DNA of 64,000 nucleotides, from NCBI RefSeq assembly GCF_030908245.1, contig NZ_JAVFJJ010000003.1:1-64000 (forward strand). The letters are read 5' to 3'. How positions within the stretch are numbered: position 1 is the first letter of the stretch; every line of letters begins with the position of its first letter. The notes under the pieces were generated by a model that was not told where the DNA came from, ran no database searches, and was given only the letters and a program-made list of their open reading frames with translations. Made by a program: the position numbers and the translations under genes. Of the stretch, positions 59,367 through 64,000 are shown one piece after another. Source of the DNA: Sinomonas sp. ASV322. Its GTDB lineage: Bacteria; Actinomycetota; Actinomycetes; Actinomycetales; Micrococcaceae.

Positions 59367-59987
59367 ATGAAGCGGAATATCTTCGTGGGGGCACGCTTCT
59401 TCTTCGCGGCCCTCACCTTCGCAGCCGTGGGCACGCAGTTAGTCATCGGCGTGCAGCGTGGTGCTGACATCGTCAACTTCTTCAGCTACTTCACGATCCT
59501 CTCCAACGTCTTCACAGCCGTGGTGCTCGCGATCAGCGGCTACCGCGTGTTCGTGGGGCGGCGGCCGACCGAGGCCGACGACGTCATCCGGGGAACCGCG
59601 ACCATCGCCATCGCGATCGTCGGGATCGTGTTCGGGCTCCTCTTGTCGAACCAGGATGTCGGCATCGTGGCGCCCTGGGTGAACGTCGTCACGCACTACG
59701 TCATGCCCGTCGTCATGGTGGCCGATTGGCTGTTTCAGCCGCCGTTGGCCCGCCTCGAGCTCCGTCACCTCTGGTGGTGGCTCCTGTACCCAGTGGCCTA
59801 CCTCGTCTATTCGCTCATCCGCGGTGCCTTCGTCGGGTGGTACCCGTATTGGTTCATTGATCCGGCTCGCGCCGGCGGCTGGGGCGGCGTCGCCGTGTTC
59901 GCCCTCGGCATCGCCGTGGGCTTCCTCGTAGTGAGCCTCGCCATGCTCTGGCTCGGCAACAAACTGCATCGCAACGTCGACTACTGA
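59367..59987 (+). CDS. Pr6Pr-family integral membrane protein
   Basis: 206 aa with six hydrophobic segments, matching the Pr6Pr (FAR-17a/AIG1-like) membrane proteins: NFFSYFTILSNVFTAVVLAI, GLLLSNQDVGIVAPWVNVVT, HYVMPVVMVADWLFQPP and YPVAYLVYSLIRGAFVGWYP, the conserved N, H, W and Y-rich motifs of the fold. Function unknown in bacteria. The gene and its flanks (59316-60089) are bracketed by the duplicated menD 3' end. Confidence 0.82.
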   Translation: MKRNIFVGARFFFAALTFAAVGTQLVIGVQRGADIVNFFSYFTILSNVFTAVVLAISGYRVFVGRRPTEADDVIRGTATIAIAIVGIVFGLLLSNQDVGIVAPWVNVVTHYVMPVVMVADWLFQPPLARLELRHLWWWLLYPVAYLVYSLIRGAFVGWYPYWFIDPARAGGWGGVAVFALGIAVGFLVVSLAMLWLGNKLHRNVDY

Positions 59988-60089
59988 GGCGCGGACCCGG
60001 CCAGGTCTTGTTGGATGCCGGTCTAGCCGACAGCGTGAACTTCGGACTCTCTGCACGGCCGCGTGTCGCGGGGACGGGCGAGCGCGGGT

Positions 60090-60139
60090 GCGGCGGTCGC
60101 GAGCCGGTCACGCCGCAGCACCGGTTTGGGTAGCGGTAG
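60090..60139 (+). repeat. Duplicate of the menD 3' end
   Basis: 50 bp matching 59265-59315 (the last codons and stop of menD) with four mismatches and one gap, for example GCCGCAGCACCGGTT in both. As a pair they form direct repeats around the Pr6Pr gene. Confidence 0.75.
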
Positions 60140-60147
60140 GGAGGGGA

Positions 60148-60178
60148 ATGTCCGGGACCCCTTGTGAGCCCCGGACAT
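60148..60178 (-). terminator. Hairpin after the cold-shock-like gene
   Basis: 9-bp perfect stem (ATGTCCGGG and complement) with a 13-nt loop, 13 bp beyond the stop of the minus-strand gene. Probable terminator. Confidence 0.55.
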
Positions 60179-60190
60179 AGAGAGCGTTAT

Positions 60191-60415
60191 TTAGGTCCGA
60201 TGAATTAGTGTTGCGATACAGCTATATTCGTCTTGGGAGACTGATTTGGTCTCGATTTCAACACGTTCACCCGCCATCAATGCCCGGTATCCAGATGATT
60301 GCTTGATGACCGAAAAGTGCCCGAAGCACTTTGTTCCGTCAGGGAGGATCAGCTCTCCCCAGCCTTCCTCGTCCTTCCAAAAGGAAACTGCGGCCGTGAC
60401 CCGACCTTCATTCAA
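60191..60415 (-). CDS. Cold-shock-domain-like protein
   Basis: 74 aa: VTAAVSFWKDEEGWGELILP, DGTKCFGHFSVIKQSSGYRA, LMAGERVEIETKSVSQDEYS. The pattern of aromatic residues in the first strands, the DG turn, HFS and GYR-L-GE-VE correspond to a CspA-type OB fold, although the RNP1 motif KGFGFI is diverged to EGWGEL. Probably a nucleic-acid-binding protein. TTG start at 60415 preceded by AAGGGAG and overlapping the stop of a short upstream frame. Confidence 0.7.
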   Translation of the reverse strand: MNEGRVTAAVSFWKDEEGWGELILPDGTKCFGHFSVIKQSSGYRALMAGERVEIETKSVSQDEYSCIATLIHRT

Positions 60416-60597
60416 CGCTTGCTCCCTTGCTTGACATGGTCGGACGGCGCCCAGCGATCAGCGGTGGTCAATGCACCATCGTACGACTGTTGGGCCCAGA
60501 ATTTTGAGTGTGCATCTTCTGCAAAGTAGGGGCTGCTCGGCGACGGCGTGTTGTTGGAGGCTGCAGCCAGAGAACTGAGTAGAACTGCCGCCCGCAT
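60412..60597 (-). CDS. Possible small secreted peptide, doubtful
   Basis: 61 aa from ATG 60597: MRAAVLLSSLAAASNNTPSP, then FAEDAHSKFWAQQSYDGAL and a basic end. The N-terminus is short and only weakly signal-like. Its stop overlaps the start of the cold-shock-like gene, which is the main argument for it being translated. No homologue recognised. Confidence 0.3.
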   Translation of the reverse strand: MRAAVLLSSLAAASNNTPSPSSPYFAEDAHSKFWAQQSYDGALTTADRWAPSDHVKQGSKR

Positions 60598-60624
60598 GAT
60601 GACCACACTTGTGTCGACTGTTCC

Positions 60625-60724
60625 GAGACGTGGCCACGGGTTGGGCGAGAGGTGGCTACGGGTTTGATGAGAGGTGGCCACGGGTTGGTCGAGAGGTGGC
60701 CACGGGTTGGTCGAGAGGTGGCCG
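60625..60724. repeat. 22-bp direct repeats
   Basis: Four and a half consecutive copies of GAGAGGTGGCCACGGGTTGG-TC (60625-60646, 60647-60668, 60669-60690, 60691-60712, then partial). Copies 3 and 4 are identical. They have no spacers. The core GAGGTGGCCAC recurs in both arms of the adjacent terminator hairpin, so the array may have grown from it. Confidence 0.8.
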
Positions 60725-60732
60725 GGCGTGCG

Positions 60733-60780
60733 AAAAGAGGTGGCCACTCGTCGGGGTTCTCCCGACGGGTGGCCACCTCT
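60733..60780 (-). terminator. Rho-independent terminator of the amino acid transporter operon
   Basis: 20-bp stem with one mismatch (AGAGGTGGCCACTCGTCGGG at 60736-60755, partner 60761-60780), 5-nt loop, followed on the minus strand by TTTT. It lies 68 bp past the ATPase stop codon. Confidence 0.8.
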
Positions 60781-60847
60781 CGCGTAACGCGTGGCCAGAT
60801 CCGGTTGGATGCGTGGCCAGGTCTTGCCGTGTCTTCTAAGCCCGCCC

Positions 60848-61650
<803 letters not shown>

Positions 61651-61654
<4 letters not shown>

Positions 61655-62664
61655 CGGCCACTCTCCTCGATGGTGTCGCCGGCGCCAGTCGGGCCGCCGG
61701 GGATGATCTCGGCACCGCCGACGCCCGCGGCCGCGGCCTTCGCCGCAGCGGGGTTGACGACGGCGATGCGCGTCGTGGTGTCGATGCCCTTGCCGTAGTA
61801 CTTCTCGATGTAGTGCTGGCCGACCATGAGGATGCTCGTGACAAGCAGGTACCAGAACGCGGCCACGATGAGCAGCGGGATCGGCTGGTAGATGCGGTTC
61901 GCCAGCGCGTTCGTGGCGAACGTCAGGTCGTAGGTGAACGGGACTGCGAGGACGAGAGAGGTTGTCTTGAGCATGCCAATCGTCTCGTTGCCAGTCGGCG
62001 GCACGATCACTCGCATGGCCTGGGGCAGGATGATCCGCCACATGACCTTCGTCCCGCGCATGCCGAGGGCTTCTGCGGCTTCCATCTGACCCCTGTCCAC
62101 GGACTTCAGGCCGGCGCGGAAGATCTCCGCGAGGTATGCGGATTCGTTGAGGCCCAAACCGAGGACAGCAGGTACGAAGCCCTTCGATGGGTCCGAGAGC
62201 ACATACGTGAACAGCTCGGGGCCGAACGGGATCCCGAGCGAGATCGCTGGGTACAGGACCATGACGAGGCCCCAGAAGGTGAGCTGGGTGTAGACCGGGG
62301 TGCCCCGAAAGAACCACACCCAGAACCACGACGTCCAGCGGAGGATGGGGTTGTCTGACTCGCGCATGAAAGAGAGCACGACCGCGAGGACGATGGCGAG
62401 GACCATCGAGAGGACCGTGAGCGCTAGGGTCCACCCTACGCCCTGGATCACGGTGGTATCGCGGATGTACAGCGCGACGGTGCCCCAGCCGAAGCGGGGG
62501 TTCGTGGCGAGGCTCTGGATGGCCAGAGCAACGAGGATGAGGATGACGGCGGCCGTCACCCAGCGGCCGGGGTGGCGCACCGGAACAGCCTTGATGAGTT
62601 CCGGTGCGCCGCCCTGCTTCGCGGTTTCAGTAGTTTCCGCGCGATGAGTGGTCATGACAGTCAC
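61651..62664 (-). CDS. Polar amino acid ABC transporter permease
   Basis: 337 aa, HisM/GlnP type. A long N-terminal cytoplasmic stretch precedes membrane segments; the EAA-type loop reads [23 protein letters not shown], quoted by its core [31 protein letters not shown] and [20 protein letters not shown] are typical of this family. The C-terminal ~45 residues are an Ala/Gly-rich tail beyond the usual end. GTG start overlaps the binding-protein stop (GTGA). Confidence 0.92.
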
Positions 62665-63602
62665 GAGGAGACGGACGGGTTGACTTCAGCCTTGGTGACG
62701 GCGCCTTCGGAGTTGTTCCACGTGTCGAGGATCTTCTTGTAGCTGCCGTCGGCGATGAGCTTCGTCACCGTCTTCTGGATGAGGTCGGCGAGAGCCGTGT
62801 CACCCTTCGCGATCGCGATGCCTTCCGGGGCGACCTCGGTCGTGTCGCCGATCTTCTCGATCCCGCCGTTCGTCTGGGTGATCGCGTAGCCGACCACGGG
62901 CGAGTCAGCGGACATGGCGTCGAGGCCGCCGTTGACGAGGCGCGTGTTGAGGTCGGTCTGCTTGTCGAGCGAGACGATGTCGACGGCCTTCTTGCCGGCC
63001 CCGGTGCACTTGTCGCTCAGCGCCTTGACCTCGTCCGCCTCGGTCGTGCCGGTCTGGACACCGATGGACTTGCCGCACACGTCGTCGACCGAGAACTTCT
63101 TCGGGTTGCCCTTCTGGACCGCCCACGAGACGCCCGCGTTGAAGTAGCTCACGAAGTTGACCGCGCCGAGGCGCTCCTTGGTGATCGTGAACGAGCTCAT
63201 GCCCAGGTCGTACTTCGGGCCGAGCGCGGGCAGGATGCCCGTGAACTCCGCCGTCTCGACGTCGACCTTGAGGCCGAGCTTCGCGCCGATCGCCTTCGCG
63301 AGGTCTACGTCGTAGCCCATCGGGGTGTGGTTGTCCGAGCCGCCCAGGAACTCGGCCGGCGCGTACGTCGTATCGGAGCCGACCGTGAGAGTCCCCTTCG
63401 ACTTGAGCGCGGCCGGCACCTGCGAGGCGAGCGAATCGTCCTTCTGGATCGAGCTCGGATCGAAGCTGGTGCCCGCGGAGCCGGAGGCGCTCGGCTTGGC
63501 GCCGCCGCCCGTCTCCGAGGCGTTCGTGCAGGCGGTGAGCGCAAGGGCACCGATCGCGAGGACGGCTGCGCCCTTGGCGGCGAGCTTCGCGGAGAAAGTC
63601 AT
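62661..63602 (-). CDS. Amino acid ABC transporter substrate-binding lipoprotein
   Basis: 313 aa. Lipoprotein signal with lipobox LTAC (about residue 25), Ser/Gly linker, then an SBP_bac_3 fold: TLTVGSDTTYAPAEFLGGSD, MGYDVDLAKAIGAKLGLKV, YDLGMSSFTITKERLGAVNF, SIGVQTGTTEADEVKALSDK and GGLDAMSADSPVVGYAITQ. First gene of the importer operon, anchored outside the membrane. Conserved acidic/aromatic residues suggest a polar or basic amino acid, but the ligand is not certain. Confidence 0.93.
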   Translation of the reverse strand: MTFSAKLAAKGAAVLAIGALALTACTNASETGGGAKPSASGSAGTSFDPSSIQKDDSLASQVPAALKSKGTLTVGSDTTYAPAEFLGGSDNHTPMGYDVDLAKAIGAKLGLKVDVETAEFTGILPALGPKYDLGMSSFTITKERLGAVNFVSYFNAGVSWAVQKGNPKKFSVDDVCGKSIGVQTGTTEADEVKALSDKCTGAGKKAVDIVSLDKQTDLNTRLVNGGLDAMSADSPVVGYAITQTNGGIEKIGDTTEVAPEGIAIAKGDTALADLIQKTVTKLIADGSYKKILDTWNNSEGAVTKAEVNPSVSS

Positions 63603-63700
63603 ATCTCTACCTTTAACTTGGTGGTGCAGGGTCGGGGATGATAAGCGACGCCCAATCTTACCCTTGCCCCCGCCAGGGTGAGATGTGCATCACAGGCAAC

Positions 63701-63949
63701 TTATGTTTCACCATTGGACAACAATGAAGCCTCGGAATCAAGCTCGCTTGGCGATCGAACGTCTGGAATCCCAGACCTCCGGGTGAGGCCCAAGGTGGCC
63801 AGATCCCGCATGAGCGTAGCGAGCAATTGTTTCATCTGTGTCTCAAGATCGTTGAGAGTCACGAATTCTGTGGCTTGGATCACTCCGGGGGTGGTGCGAT
63901 GCCCGCCGCGCTCATGCTCGGCCTGTCGCCGTCTGGCTGGCCGGACCAA
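63701..63949 (-). CDS. Possible small hypothetical protein
   Basis: Up to 82 aa; the frame is open from an in-frame stop near 63989 to 63701. The best-looking part is a helical segment FVTLNDLETQMKQLLATLMR. The start codon is unclear (TTG/GTG) and no ribosome site stands out. It could be the 3' relic of a longer gene or chance coding. The remaining bases to 64000 show nothing I can support. Confidence 0.28.
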   Translation of the reverse strand: MVRPARRRQAEHERGGHRTTPGVIQATEFVTLNDLETQMKQLLATLMRDLATLGLTRRSGIPDVRSPSELDSEASLLSNGET

Positions 63950-64000
63950 TCTGGGCCGGTCTGGCGGGTGAGGGTGGATACGGCGTGCTTAGCGCTCGAC

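Noticed and set aside
60625-60724. CRISPR-like look of the 22-bp repeats
   Set aside because: Copies are immediately adjacent with no spacers, and no cas genes are present.

Overview
The window is high-GC DNA with dense, closely spaced genes, strong GGAGG-type ribosome sites, many GTG/TTG starts and frequent ATGA/GTGA stop-start overlaps. Gene content points to an actinobacterium, most likely a Micrococcaceae member such as Sinomonas or Arthrobacter (inference): mannitol PTS beside EI/HPr, paa genes, a DUF222-HNH protein, a LytR-CpsA-Psr protein, menC/menD, and an SOS box of the actinobacterial TCGAAC-N4-GTTCGA type. No tRNA, rRNA or CRISPR array was seen.

Layout. 0-8.5 kb is accessory: an IS110-family transposase, then a minus-strand operon with a small Trp-rich secreted protein, two paralogous lipoproteins, and a PG-binding adaptor, ATPase and MacB-like permease. 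Next come unknown genes, a gene interrupted by an amber codon, and an Rhs-toxin relic followed by a lipoprotein gene. 8.5-17 kb is carbohydrate metabolism: lactonase, ptsI-ptsH, and a divergent TetR-mtlA-mtlD operon with a clear paired promoter/operator region. 17-25.5 kb holds a secreted sugar dehydrogenase, a phospholipase C-like phosphoesterase, the paaR-paaK-paaI group and an oligopeptidase. 25.5-31.8 kb is a cell-envelope polysaccharide region: LCP protein, PqqD-like and HprK-like proteins, Wzc-type tyrosine kinase, low-MW tyrosine phosphatase and signal peptidase I. 32-36.7 kb is the phenylacetyl-CoA epoxidase operon paaABCDE plus an enoyl-CoA hydratase. A putative PaaR site lies before paaI and a related one before paaA, suggesting one split regulon.

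36.7-44 kb has glutamate decarboxylase, an MFS transporter, and then a 2-kb tandem array of short elements. These have 24-bp terminal inverted repeats and identical 8-bp target duplications, look derived from the IS1595 family, and carry gene fragments and small genes. An SOS-boxed DUF222-HNH gene follows. 44-48 kb is an Lrp-regulated 2-oxoacid dehydrogenase operon (E1 alpha, E1 beta, E2). 48-60 kb has an MBL hydrolase, a MinD-like ATPase, a PAP2 phosphatase, a sugar isomerase, an M50 protease, menC, an MGH1/GH63-like glycosidase, menD and a Pr6Pr membrane protein bracketed by a duplicated menD 3' end. 60-63.6 kb ends with a cold-shock-like protein and a polar amino acid ABC importer.

A recurring oddity is in-frame minisatellite expansion inside many unrelated genes. 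The two strongest novelty candidates are the secreted peptide/lipoprotein/ABC-exporter locus (1.4-5.9 kb) and the tandem TIR-bounded cassette array (40.1-42.1 kb).
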